Shown here piece by piece: positions 54,567 to 64,000 of a DNA stretch of 64,000 nucleotides. Positions within the stretch are counted from its first letter, which is position 1. Each line of letters starts with the position of its first letter. This stretch comes from Fictibacillus phosphorivorans. Its GTDB lineage: Bacteria > Bacillota > Bacilli > Bacillales > Fictibacillaceae. The notes under the pieces were generated by a model. That model saw nothing but the letters and a program-made list of their open reading frames with translations. It ran no database searches and was not told where the DNA came from. The translations under genes were made by a program, and so were the position numbers. The stretch is taken from the NCBI RefSeq assembly GCF_001619875.1, contig NZ_LRFC01000002.1:33807-97806 (forward strand), written 5' to 3'.

Positions 54567-55808
54567 TTGAGTTATGCAGAAAACAGAACAAATTTTTATA
54601 GACAGCTTCCCGAGTTTTGGGCTGACATGTACGGACAAGAATATGCGTTATACACCCCATATAAAATCTCTGAAGGCGTGCCAAAAGCCATAAAGAATCT
54701 AGGTGAAAAAGCGGGGCAAATCCTATTCAAGACAGCTTCATTATTGCAGTCAGAGAGTATAGAGGATGATACGTTAAAGCTTTTAGGCTTTCCAGAATCC
54801 ATTCTCCCTTTTCTTCGTTATCAAACACCTTTGCCTAAAACGGTGATCGGAAGAATCGATTCTATTGAAACACCGTTTGGACACAAGATCATGGAGTTCA
54901 ACAGTGATACCCCTACCTTTATCTATGAATGCTTTAAAGTTAATGGATTACTCAGCCAACACTTTGGATACAGCGATCCGAATAAAGGTACGGAAGAACA
55001 ATTAAAACAAGCAGTTCGGTCGGCTATCTTAACATCTTATCGTCATCTAAAAACATCACATGCACCCCATATTGTTTTTACAGCACATGATGAAAATTTA
55101 GAAGATAAACAAACGGTGCTTTATTTAAAAGAACTATCTGGATTCCCTTCAAAATTTGTACCTTTGGATAAGTTGATCATTAAGAAAGATATGGGGTTGT
55201 TTGATCAGCAAGGGAAGAAAATCGATGTATTATACAGACAGACGTTTCCGATTGAACTTTTAATTCAAGATAAAGATAAAGAGACCAATGAAGATATAGG
55301 GCTTCAACTGACTCAGCTTGTTATACAAAACAAATTGGCCATTGTAAATCCTCCCTCTGCATTCCTCTTACAAAGCAAAGCTGTACTCGCTGTAATCTGG
55401 GGTCTTCATGAAGAACAATCGCCATTCTTTACAAAAGAAGAACATGAATGGATCGGTCGTTATTTTCTTCCTACCTATTTAGAGCCTGATATTTTCTTAG
55501 TTAATAAGGAAAAATTTGTGCAAAAGCCGGTTTTTGGTCGCGAGGGAGATACCGTTCGTGTATTTGACGAGAAAGGTTGTTTGATTGACCAAGATCAGCA
55601 TACCACATATGATAATTATGTAAGTATTTATCAAAAGCATGTACCACTACCTAAAATGAAATTTGAATCACAGCAAGGTGAGCAAGAAGGCTATCGAATG
55701 ACTGGTACATTCATCATTAACGGAAAGCCAAGTGCTTTTGGTTATCGTGTCGGCAACGCCATAACAGATAATTTATCTTATTTTCTACCGTCCTATTTAA
55801 AGAAATAG
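54567..55808 (+). CDS. Glutathionylspermidine synthase-like ATP-grasp ligase (YgiC/YjfC type)
   Basis: 413-aa ATP-grasp enzyme homologous to the synthetase domain of glutathionylspermidine synthase, without the amidase half. Diagnostic stretches are NRTNFYRQLPEFWADMYGQEYALY, GRIDSIETPFGHKIMEFNSDT, PTFIYECFKVNG, the substrate/Mg loop with the late FGREGDTVRV, and a C-terminal AFGYRVGNAITDN. Such stand-alone enzymes are predicted to attach a polyamine or amino group to a peptide or peptidoglycan carboxylate; the true substrate is unknown. I start at TTG (GGAGG 8 bases upstream) because the longer frame adds an unrelated hydrophobic stretch. Confidence 0.88.
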   Translation: MSYAENRTNFYRQLPEFWADMYGQEYALYTPYKISEGVPKAIKNLGEKAGQILFKTASLLQSESIEDDTLKLLGFPESILPFLRYQTPLPKTVIGRIDSIETPFGHKIMEFNSDTPTFIYECFKVNGLLSQHFGYSDPNKGTEEQLKQAVRSAILTSYRHLKTSHAPHIVFTAHDENLEDKQTVLYLKELSGFPSKFVPLDKLIIKKDMGLFDQQGKKIDVLYRQTFPIELLIQDKDKETNEDIGLQLTQLVIQNKLAIVNPPSAFLLQSKAVLAVIWGLHEEQSPFFTKEEHEWIGRYFLPTYLEPDIFLVNKEKFVQKPVFGREGDTVRVFDEKGCLIDQDQHTTYDNYVSIYQKHVPLPKMKFESQQGEQEGYRMTGTFIINGKPSAFGYRVGNAITDNLSYFLPSYLKK

Positions 55809-55843
55809 CGCCATACCATTCTTCTGGCAGGCGCTTTTTTTTT
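55807..55843 (+). terminator. Terminator after the ATP-grasp gene
   Basis: AGCGCC ... GGCGCT stem followed by T9. Confidence 0.85.
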
Positions 55844-55846
55844 ATC

Positions 55847-55999
55847 TTACAGCCAAGATGACATATTATATACGGTCTTTTCTTTCGCACGATCATAAAG
55901 AGATTTTACTTCTTCATCATGAGCATATAATTCTTCTGAACGTCGGTTTGTCTTTATAGAAAAGGTTATTGTTACAAAAAACAAGTGTAGTGTAAACAT
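55847..55999 (-). CDS. YrzI-like small protein
   Basis: 50-aa protein: hydrophobic N-terminus MFTLHLFFVTITFSI, then a charged helical part (KTNRRSEELYAHDEEVKSLYDR). The layout and opening resemble the YrzI family of small Bacillus proteins, but the match is from memory and not certain. GAGGAG precedes the ATG. It is the last of three tiny frames on the minus strand at 55.8-56.3 kb; function unknown. Confidence 0.6.
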   Translation of the reverse strand: MFTLHLFFVTITFSIKTNRRSEELYAHDEEVKSLYDRAKEKTVYNMSSWL

Positions 56000-56033
56000 A
56001 TTAATTTACTCCTCATTTCAATTATTTTTTTCC

Positions 56034-56093
56034 TTAGGTCGAATCTTTCTCCGTTAAAAGCCATGTAAGCAGGTTAATTCCAATCATTATCAT
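56034..56093 (-). CDS. 19-residue hydrophobic peptide (tiny gene)
   Basis: Encodes MIMIGINLLTWLLTEKDST. AAAGGAGGAG lies 8 bases before this ATG; an ATG two codons earlier is only 2 bases from it. A perfect 11-bp terminator hairpin ends about 24 bases upstream of the start. It could be a small membrane peptide, a toxin-like peptide or a leader for the 50-aa gene downstream. Confidence 0.5.
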   Translation of the reverse strand: MIMIGINLLTWLLTEKDST

Positions 56094-56116
56094 TTCCATC
56101 TCCTCCTTTAGATTTA

Positions 56117-56152
56117 TAAAAAAAACACCGCAGAATGAATCCTGCGGTGTTT
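56117..56152 (-). terminator. Strong hairpin with T9, second of a tandem pair
   Basis: Perfect 11-bp stem AAACACCGCAG / CTGCGGTGTTT followed on the minus strand by nine T. It is located before, not after, the 19-residue gene. Confidence 0.85.
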
Positions 56153-56163
56153 GATAAGCACAC

Positions 56164-56190
56164 AAAAAACCGCAGGCATTCGACCCGCGG
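56164..56190 (-). terminator. Hairpin with T6, first of a tandem pair
   Basis: CCGCAGG / CCCGCGG stem (one A-C mismatch) followed by six T on the minus strand, 17 bases after the 24-residue gene. Confidence 0.75.
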
Positions 56191-56206
56191 TGTCTTTTAA
56201 ACAAAA

Positions 56207-56281
56207 TTAAACAGACATAATGCTCCATAGGGCGGTCGAACGTTTAATATTTAATTGTTTAATCATTTTCAATCTCATCAT
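56207..56281 (-). CDS. 24-residue basic peptide (tiny gene)
   Basis: Encodes MMRLKMIKQLNIKRSTALWS plus IMSV. An AAAGGAGG sequence lies 9 bases before the ATG. The frame is followed by two consecutive terminators. It is basic and amphipathic and does not match a family I know. It may be a leader peptide whose translation governs read-through into the downstream small genes. The remaining 56282-56513 sequence up to menA shows no other gene. Confidence 0.5.
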   Translation of the reverse strand: MMRLKMIKQLNIKRSTALWSIMSV

Positions 56282-56513
56282 TGTGTCCAACCTCCTTTTG
56301 TTTTTTTTTACTTTACTTAGCAAATCATACACAAATTACCAAGTGTTGTAAAGAAATATTTTTAATCCTTTAAAAGAATATGCTGAAGCTTGATAAATGT
56401 TTACAAATAATACGGGGAATCCGTAAAAATAGGTTCTTCTCTACTGGAAGATTTTTATGTGTACACTTTCACAAACTTTTACTATAATAAGTATTGTAAA
56501 GGGGGAAACACGA

Positions 56514-57404
56514 ATGATACATCCTAAGGTCATCTTTGCTTCAACACGACCTTTTTCATTAACTGCTTCAGTCATACCCGTCCTTTTTGGGACGATTTTA
56601 GCCCTGCAATGGACAAACATCCATTGGACTACTTTTTTATTAACACTTCTTGGTGCGTTATTTCTACAATGTGGAACTAACCTTGTTAACGACTACTTCG
56701 ACCACGTAAAAGGTGCAGATATTCCTGGATCATTGAGTCCTTCAGGGGTAATCGATCGTAAAGAGATGACACCTCGCCAAGTTTATATAACAGGTTTAAT
56801 CTTCTTTGGTCTTAGCATAATTGTTGGACTTATCTTAACAGCTTTAACGGGCCCTGTAGTACTTTATATTGGTATTCCTTCTTTGTTGGTGGGTTATTTT
56901 TATACAGCTACTCGATATGCCCTAGCTTATAACGGTTTAGGTGAACTAGCATCTGGAAGTACGTTAGGAATACTCGCTGTTGTAGGTTCTTTTTACACAC
57001 AAACATTAAACGTAAATCTTGAAATATTTTTAGCTTCAATACCTAATGCTCTCTTAGTAATGGCCATTCTTCATGCCAATAACTTACGAGATTTTGATAC
57101 GGATAAACAGATCGGCAAAACGACAGTCGCTGGATTGATCGGCAGAAAAGCATCTAGAGTTGAGTATTACATTTTGATGCTTGGAACTTATATCAGTTTA
57201 GCAGCACTTGTTATCACGAATATTTTACCAGTGTGGAGCCTCATAGCTGCTATCACCTTACCCATTGCGTTAAAAGGTTTACAAATTGCCATTTCTACAT
57301 GGGATGCGAAAGAATTAAACAAAGCACTTGGTTTAACAGCTCTGCTTCATATGGCATTTGGAATTCTTCTATGTATGGGTACACTTACAGGAATTCTTCT
57401 ATAA
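56514..57404 (+). CDS. menA: MenA-type 1,4-dihydroxy-2-naphthoate prenyltransferase
   Basis: UbiA-superfamily membrane prenyltransferase, 296 aa, about nine membrane segments. The first Asp-rich motif is NLVNDYFDHVKGAD and the second is NNLRDFDTDKQIGKTT, both typical of MenA, which joins polyprenyl diphosphate to DHNA in menaquinone synthesis. I start at MIHPKVIFASTRPFS with AAAGGGGG upstream; the frame continues 19 codons further without a ribosome binding site. It stands alone here, with a shared terminator to gdh. Confidence 0.9.
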   Translation: MIHPKVIFASTRPFSLTASVIPVLFGTILALQWTNIHWTTFLLTLLGALFLQCGTNLVNDYFDHVKGADIPGSLSPSGVIDRKEMTPRQVYITGLIFFGLSIIVGLILTALTGPVVLYIGIPSLLVGYFYTATRYALAYNGLGELASGSTLGILAVVGSFYTQTLNVNLEIFLASIPNALLVMAILHANNLRDFDTDKQIGKTTVAGLIGRKASRVEYYILMLGTYISLAALVITNILPVWSLIAAITLPIALKGLQIAISTWDAKELNKALGLTALLHMAFGILLCMGTLTGILL

Positions 57405-57409
57405 CACGA

Positions 57410-58240
<831 letters not shown>

Positions 58241-58249
58241 TCAGCTCCT

Positions 58250-59113
58250 CTATGATTTAGTGAACCCTAACATAACGCCGCCTGCTATGATAAGCACACA
58301 TCCTGAGACCACCCATATGATTTCTTTTTTGCTTCTTTTTTCACCTAATAGAAAAATACCGCCAAGCGTCGAGATAATGATACCGGTTTGTGAAAGCGAG
58401 AAGCTTGTGGCGATTCCAATGAGAGGCAATGCAAGCAGGAGTGTTAGATTTCCCGTACTCCAGATCAGGCCAGTTAGAATGTTTCTAACTGAATATTTAT
58501 TGAAGGGTTTATGTTTTAGTGAGAGTACAAGTGCCCCTATAAACATGCCAACAGCTTGAGGTAAGATCGCCTGCCAGCCATTAACTTCAAACCATCTGAT
58601 GATCACCACATATGTAACGTATCCAGCCGTTGAAATTAAAAGAAATGTGATTCCCTTTTTAAAGTTCTGTTTGTCATTTTCGTCGCCCTGCTCGCTTCTT
58701 CTCGACGTTAACAGAGCTCCCGATACAATCGCTGTTATTGCAACTACTCCTATAATAATTTCCGTCGTCGTTTTCCACTCATGAAACACGATGACACCAA
58801 ACAAGGTTGTTCCAAACAACTGCATGCCTGTTGATAAGGGTACGATTTTAGAAACTCCTAAATAATCAACACTTGCAAATTGGTTTCGCTGTCCGATGAC
58901 CCAAAAGATACCTGAAATAACCCCAATTGCAATAACTGACATGTTTAGATCAGGTTGTACAATAAAAAAAGCTACAACTGAAAACAACAAGGCTCCTAAT
59001 GTCATCCCAAATGTTTGACTGTGAAAGTCACCACCGAGCTTTTCACTCACTAATACGATGCTTCCCCAACAAACTGCTGTAATAAGTGCCCAGATGATAC
59101 CCAAATACTTCAC
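58250..59113 (-). CDS. glcU: Glucose/ribose uptake protein GlcU (GRP family)
   Basis: Membrane transporter of the glucose/ribose porter family, 287 aa, ten hydrophobic segments. It has the family N-terminus WALITAVCWGSIVLVSEKLGG, with GVSKIVPLSTGMQLFGTTLFGV in the middle. It provides proton-linked glucose uptake and is paired with gdh, as in spores of B. subtilis. A SigG-like promoter lies just upstream. Confidence 0.93.
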   Translation of the reverse strand: MKYLGIIWALITAVCWGSIVLVSEKLGGDFHSQTFGMTLGALLFSVVAFFIVQPDLNMSVIAIGVISGIFWVIGQRNQFASVDYLGVSKIVPLSTGMQLFGTTLFGVIVFHEWKTTTEIIIGVVAITAIVSGALLTSRRSEQGDENDKQNFKKGITFLLISTAGYVTYVVIIRWFEVNGWQAILPQAVGMFIGALVLSLKHKPFNKYSVRNILTGLIWSTGNLTLLLALPLIGIATSFSLSQTGIIISTLGGIFLLGEKRSKKEIIWVVSGCVLIIAGGVMLGFTKS

Positions 59114-59141
59114 TTCTTTCTCTCTTAAGATCGTTATCTCT

Positions 59142-59172
59142 TAGTATGGCCATTAGCGGCCATTCCGTATCC
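59142..59172 (-). promoter_or_regulatory. Candidate SigG promoter of glcU-gdh
   Basis: The minus strand has GGATA (59172-59168), 19 bases, then CATACTA (59148-59142), matching the SigG -10 CATnMTA exactly and the -35 GnATR loosely. It ends 28 bases before glcU. Confidence 0.55.
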
Positions 59173-59199
59173 ATTCCCCAATTTTCACTTCGTAAAAAC

Positions 59200-59228
59200 A
59201 AAAATACCGCCCTTTTTTAAGGACGGTA
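59200..59228 (-). terminator. Terminator after yrhC
   Basis: TACCGCCCTT / AAGGACGGTA stem (one mismatch) followed on the minus strand by T-rich sequence. Confidence 0.75.
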
Positions 59229-59246
59229 CGTGAAATTTTTATATTT

Positions 59247-59483
59247 TTATTCGCTTAGTTCTTGTAATTGTGTTTTGCACTTTCGAACGACATTATACAT
59301 AAGTGCAGTGAATCCTAAACACGTGGTAGAAGCAATACCTAGCGTGATGGATTGGATAAAGTTTTTGTCTTCAACAGGTAGTACTAGTCCTAAATAAAAG
59401 AACGTGCTAACAGCCAACAAAATAAACCCGAAACGCTGGTAGTCAGAAATCTTCTTTTGTAATTGTTCAACCTTGTTTTTCAT
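59247..59483 (-). CDS. yrhC: YrhC family small membrane protein
   Basis: 78-aa protein: a charged N-terminal helix (about residues 1-17), two membrane segments (about 18-36 and 42-64) and a polar tail. It matches YrhC, which follows mccB in B. subtilis. Here a 366-base gap with a terminator and a repeat array separates it from mccB, so it is probably transcribed separately. Function unknown. Confidence 0.82.
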   Translation of the reverse strand: MKNKVEQLQKKISDYQRFGFILLAVSTFFYLGLVLPVEDKNFIQSITLGIASTTCLGFTALMYNVVRKCKTQLQELSE

Positions 59484-59676
59484 AGCAGTCTCTACCTCCT
59501 AACCTCTACTAAGAGGATAACATAGGTAAGACAGTGACCTACCAAGCAGTTTTTGACAAAAACGTGAAGAAACTTTGTCTAAATCGTGATCATAATTCAA
59601 TATACAGGTTGGGGTATCTTAAGCGCTAATTTTAAGAAAGAATAGAAATAATACTAGAAATTTTGCAGTTAATCCA

Positions 59677-59760
59677 GCGAGTTTTCGCTATAATAAGGCA
59701 AGTTTTGTTCATATATCAGCAAGTCTACATAATACGACAAACCTTATATGTCATATCCCC
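59677..59760. repeat. Short-period direct-repeat array 3 (word GCAAGTT)
   Basis: Units starting GCGAGTTTTCG (59677), GCAAGTTTTG (59698) and GCAAGTCTAC (59719), each 21 bases apart, each carrying an AT-rich ATAAT/ATATAT half. A degenerate fourth follows at 59740. It lies between the mccB terminator and yrhC. The rest of the 59484-59849 gap holds no gene. Confidence 0.65.
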
Positions 59761-59802
59761 CTATCCTCACATTTTAATCGCTTTCAAATTAACTCTACTA
59801 TA

Positions 59803-59835
59803 TAAAAAAAACAAGCACCTGCTCAGGCACTTGTT
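59803..59835 (-). terminator. Terminator after mccB
   Basis: AACAAG..CCT / AGG..CTTGTT interrupted stem followed on the minus strand by T8. Confidence 0.65.
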
Positions 59836-59849
59836 CTTCAAATTTGTTA

Positions 59850-61908
<2,059 letters not shown>

Positions 61909-61920
61909 TTCAATCGTCCT

Positions 61921-62388
61921 CTATTCTGAGAAAACAATATGCCACTCATCTTTTTTAGCAAGCATCTTGCGTGCAATTTCTTTCGCGCCTTCAAGACTGT
62001 GATTTGCTGCCCATCCACATTGTACTTCGTTACAAGCAGGTACTTCTGTAGCTTCTAATACGTCATTTAAAGTCTTTTCGAGCACCTCTAAAATCTCATC
62101 ATAGTTATCGTGGTTAATGACAGAGAGATAGAAACCAGTCTGACAACCCATTGGGCTGATATCAACAACTGTTGAATGATGGTTGCGAATATTTTCTGCC
62201 ATCAAGTGTTCGATGGAGTGAAGTCCTTCCATTGGCATATGGTCTTTGTTAGGCTGGCAGAATCGGATATCGTATTTATGAATCACATCACCGTTTGCGC
62301 CTGTCGTTGTACCCGCTAAACGGATATAAGGTGCAACAACTTTTGTATGGTCAAGGTTAAAGCTCTCTACATTCATTTTCTTTGTCAT
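61921..62388 (-). CDS. luxS: S-ribosylhomocysteine lyase LuxS
   Basis: Metal-dependent lyase, 155 aa, making homocysteine and the AI-2 precursor DPD. The metal motif is HSIEHLMAE (HxxEH), the third ligand is in VQCGWA, and the catalytic Cys is in MGCQTGFY. Its ATG overlaps the mtnN stop by 4 bases, so the two are coupled. In B. subtilis luxS is elsewhere; here it completes the operon. Confidence 0.97.
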   Translation of the reverse strand: MTKKMNVESFNLDHTKVVAPYIRLAGTTTGANGDVIHKYDIRFCQPNKDHMPMEGLHSIEHLMAENIRNHHSTVVDISPMGCQTGFYLSVINHDNYDEILEVLEKTLNDVLEATEVPACNEVQCGWAANHSLEGAKEIARKMLAKKDEWHIVFSE

Positions 62389-63089
62389 AATGATTTCAGC
62401 TCCTCTACAATTTGTTGTACTAGTTCTGCTGAGTTCTTTGATGCCGTTTGTAAAAATTGATCATAAGAAACGCGTGCATCTTTCCCTGCAATGTCCGACA
62501 AAGAACGGATAATAACAAAAGGAACAGAAAACTGATAGCACGTTTGGGCAATTGCTGCCGCTTCCATTTCAGCAGCATATAAAGCTGGAAACTTTGCTCT
62601 AATGTCCTCTACCCGTTTATGGTCACTCATAAAAGAATCACCCGAAGCAATCAATCCTTTTGCAACTTGGATGTTTTGTACACGCTCTCCAGCCTTTACA
62701 GCCGCCTCGACAAGCTTTTGATCAGGCAGATAGTTCGGCGGCATCTGAGGAACTTGCCCATGCTCATATCCGAAAATTGTTGCATCCACATCATGATGAC
62801 GAACATCTGTTGAGATGACGACATCTCCAACATTTAGATCAGAGTGGAAACCGCCGGCAGATCCTGTGTTTAAAATAACATCTGGACTGTACAGCTGAAT
62901 TAATAGCGTTGTTCCGATTGCTGCATTTACTTTTCCAATTCCTGATTTTAAAAGAACCACTTCTTGATCGTTCAACAAGCCTTTATAAAATTCACAACCT
63001 GCAAGTTTTTTCTCTTCAAGTCCTGTAAGCTGCTCACGTAATAGAACAACTTCTTCTTCCATTGCACCGATAATTCCGATTCTTTTCAT
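62385..63089 (-). CDS. mtnN: 5'-methylthioadenosine/S-adenosylhomocysteine nucleosidase
   Basis: MTA/SAH nucleosidase, 234 aa, which removes adenine from SAH to give S-ribosylhomocysteine for LuxS. Family motifs [22 protein letters not shown]-like [12 protein letters not shown] and IRSLSDIAG are present. I start at [13 protein letters not shown] after GGAG; a TTG four codons upstream overlaps that site. Confidence 0.96.
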   Translation of the reverse strand: MKRIGIIGAMEEEVVLLREQLTGLEEKKLAGCEFYKGLLNDQEVVLLKSGIGKVNAAIGTTLLIQLYSPDVILNTGSAGGFHSDLNVGDVVISTDVRHHDVDATIFGYEHGQVPQMPPNYLPDQKLVEAAVKAGERVQNIQVAKGLIASGDSFMSDHKRVEDIRAKFPALYAAEMEAAAIAQTCYQFSVPFVIIRSLSDIAGKDARVSYDQFLQTASKNSAELVQQIVEELKSL

Positions 63090-63104
63090 GTTATTCTCCA
63101 ATGT

Positions 63105-63743
63105 CTATTTTTTTACCGCTTCCATCAGCCAGACATATTCATTCAGCTTTTCAAACGAAACGTCAAAGTCATATTTCTTAAAGATATCTTCAAGGACACC
63201 GATGGTCGTATAATATTCTGTCTGCAAATCTTTTAGTAGATTAAGGTAGCCTTGGGATCTAACTTTTTCATGACGTTCTTTTTTATCGTCTTCATGAAGA
63301 TAAGCGGTATCTGCAAAGACAATTTTACCATCTTTTTTGAGCAGCTGGCTATACTGTCCAACCGCAGTATCTTTTTCATCATCTGTTAAATGGTGAAAAG
63401 CATACGTACTAACAATTGTATCAATTTCTTGATCAAGTTTTGGAAAAGATAAAAAATCTCCATCATAGAGCTTTAAATCTGGATTTCGGATTACCGCTTT
63501 TTCCCGCATTCCTTTTGAAGGCTCGATGCCAACAACTGTTTTTCCGCTCTTAAGAAGCTTCTCACTCAAGTTGCCGGTACCCACTCCGAACTCTAATACT
63601 ACATTGCCGGAACGCTGCACAACAGTTTCTAAAATTTCATCGTATCTATGAAAGACTTCTTTATATTCTTGATCGTCTCCTGAAACCGTTTCGTCATAAG
63701 AAGAAGACCACTCATCAAAAAGATCAATAAATTCTCGTCCCAT
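63105..63743 (-). CDS. yrrT: SAM-dependent methyltransferase YrrT
   Basis: 212-aa class I methyltransferase with motif I VLEFGVGTGNLSEKLL (about residue 48), VVGIEPSKGMREKA and TIVSTYAFHHLTDDEK. First gene of the SAH-to-cysteine operon, as in B. subtilis, where the operon is controlled by CymR. Substrate unknown. The ATG after GGAGTGGGA is preferred to a GTG three codons earlier. An AGGAATT-containing stretch in the leader might belong to a CymR site, but I cannot define one. Confidence 0.92.
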   Translation of the reverse strand: MGREFIDLFDEWSSSYDETVSGDDQEYKEVFHRYDEILETVVQRSGNVVLEFGVGTGNLSEKLLKSGKTVVGIEPSKGMREKAVIRNPDLKLYDGDFLSFPKLDQEIDTIVSTYAFHHLTDDEKDTAVGQYSQLLKKDGKIVFADTAYLHEDDKKERHEKVRSQGYLNLLKDLQTEYYTTIGVLEDIFKKYDFDVSFEKLNEYVWLMEAVKK

Positions 63744-63893
63744 TTTTCCCACTCCATGTTTTAAATTATATAATTCCTATCAATATACTATGAATTAAAA
63801 TCTTACAGGTTCCAAATTAGCATAGTTTCTAAAAATTTTCAAATAAAAAATCTCTTAGATTAGGTAGGTATTAGAACTGTAAGAAAAAATGAA

Positions 63894-63970
63894 AAGTGAA
63901 ACGTATGAATGTGGCTCACCGTTTACCCCGCTGAAAACTTTCTAAATCCGAAATCATCAACTTTCAAAAC
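63894..63970 (-). repeat. Dispersed intergenic repeat, copy D
   Basis: The minus strand reads TTTGAAAGTTGATGATTTCGG from 63970 downwards, then CAGCGGGG and ACGGTGAGCCACATTC. This is the left half of the family seen at 12.54, 20.87 and 37.10 kb, more diverged. It lies upstream of yrrT. Confidence 0.65.
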
Positions 63971-63985
63971 CAACAGCGTTATTTC

Positions 63986-64000
63986 AAAAAAAAAAAAAAA
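63986..64000. other. A15 homopolymer at the window edge
   Basis: Fifteen consecutive A reach the last base, so the full tract length is unknown. Confidence 0.9.

Noticed and set aside
56034..56228. A single 64-codon gene spanning the two terminator hairpins
   Set aside because: The frame crosses both terminators and lacks a ribosome binding site at its first ATG; the internal ATG after AAAGGAGGAG is the supported start.

Overview
The window comes from the chromosome of an endospore-forming Firmicute of the Bacillaceae. It carries sigK, gpr, an alpha/beta SASP, yqfC/yqfD, sda, glcU-gdh and the comE late-competence genes, with Bacillus-type ribosome binding sites, frequent GTG/TTG starts, and SigA-, SigW- and CIRCE-type control sites. 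Up to about 42.9 kb the gene order is the B. subtilis sda-yqeG...yqfF(pgpH) block read backwards. The species cannot be fixed from this sequence alone; a Bacillus/Fictibacillus-like genus is my guess. I see no rRNA, tRNA, CRISPR, prophage or transposase.

Layout. 0-8.4 kb: pgpH (3' end cut by the window), phoH, yqfD, yqfC, then the SigW-type yqeZ-floA-yqfB membrane operon, then rpsU-yqeY. 8.5-20.7 kb: deoC, the RNA/ribosome modification genes mtaB-rsmE-prmA, the CIRCE-controlled hrcA-grpE-dnaK-dnaJ operon, hemW and lepA. 21.2-29.3 kb: yqxA, gpr, rpsT, holA, yqzM, comEC-comEB-comEA and divergent comER; spoIIP, which lies between gpr and yqxA in B. subtilis, is absent. 29.4-37.0 kb is an insertion relative to B. 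subtilis. It holds nrdA-nrdB behind tandem NrdR boxes, a cobalamin riboswitch and a terminator, plus a sigma-54 module (enhancer-binding activator, three palindromic sites, a -24/-12 promoter, a GntP-type permease and a 3-hydroxybutyrate-dehydrogenase-like SDR). 37.2-42.9 kb: yqeM-rsfS-yqeK-nadD-yhbY-aroE-yqeH-yqeG and sda behind a DnaA-box cluster.

43-64 kb: an mrp cation/proton antiporter operon without mrpB, pssA, pepF, a 24-residue membrane peptide gene, a SASP gene, uninterrupted sigK, a lipoprotein/DUF350/glutathionylspermidine-synthase-like locus, a cluster of tiny genes with tandem terminators, menA, glcU-gdh, yrhC, and yrrT-mtnN-luxS-mccA-mccB. The last operon encodes a continuous route from S-adenosylhomocysteine to cysteine.

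Most unusual points: (1) three intergenic arrays of short direct repeats with a 20-21 bp period and unrelated core words; (2) a dispersed intergenic repeat family in at least four copies; (3) dual NrdR/B12 control of a B12-independent ribonucleotide reductase; (4) a self-contained sigma-54 circuit; (5) absence of mrpB and spoIIP from their usual positions; (6) the tiny-gene/tandem-terminator cluster at 55.8-56.3 kb; (7) a structured leader upstream of pssA. Items 1, 2, 6 and 7 are the ones I cannot match to anything described. Start codons were moved from the longest frame wherever a Shine-Dalgarno sequence or family N-terminus favours a later one.
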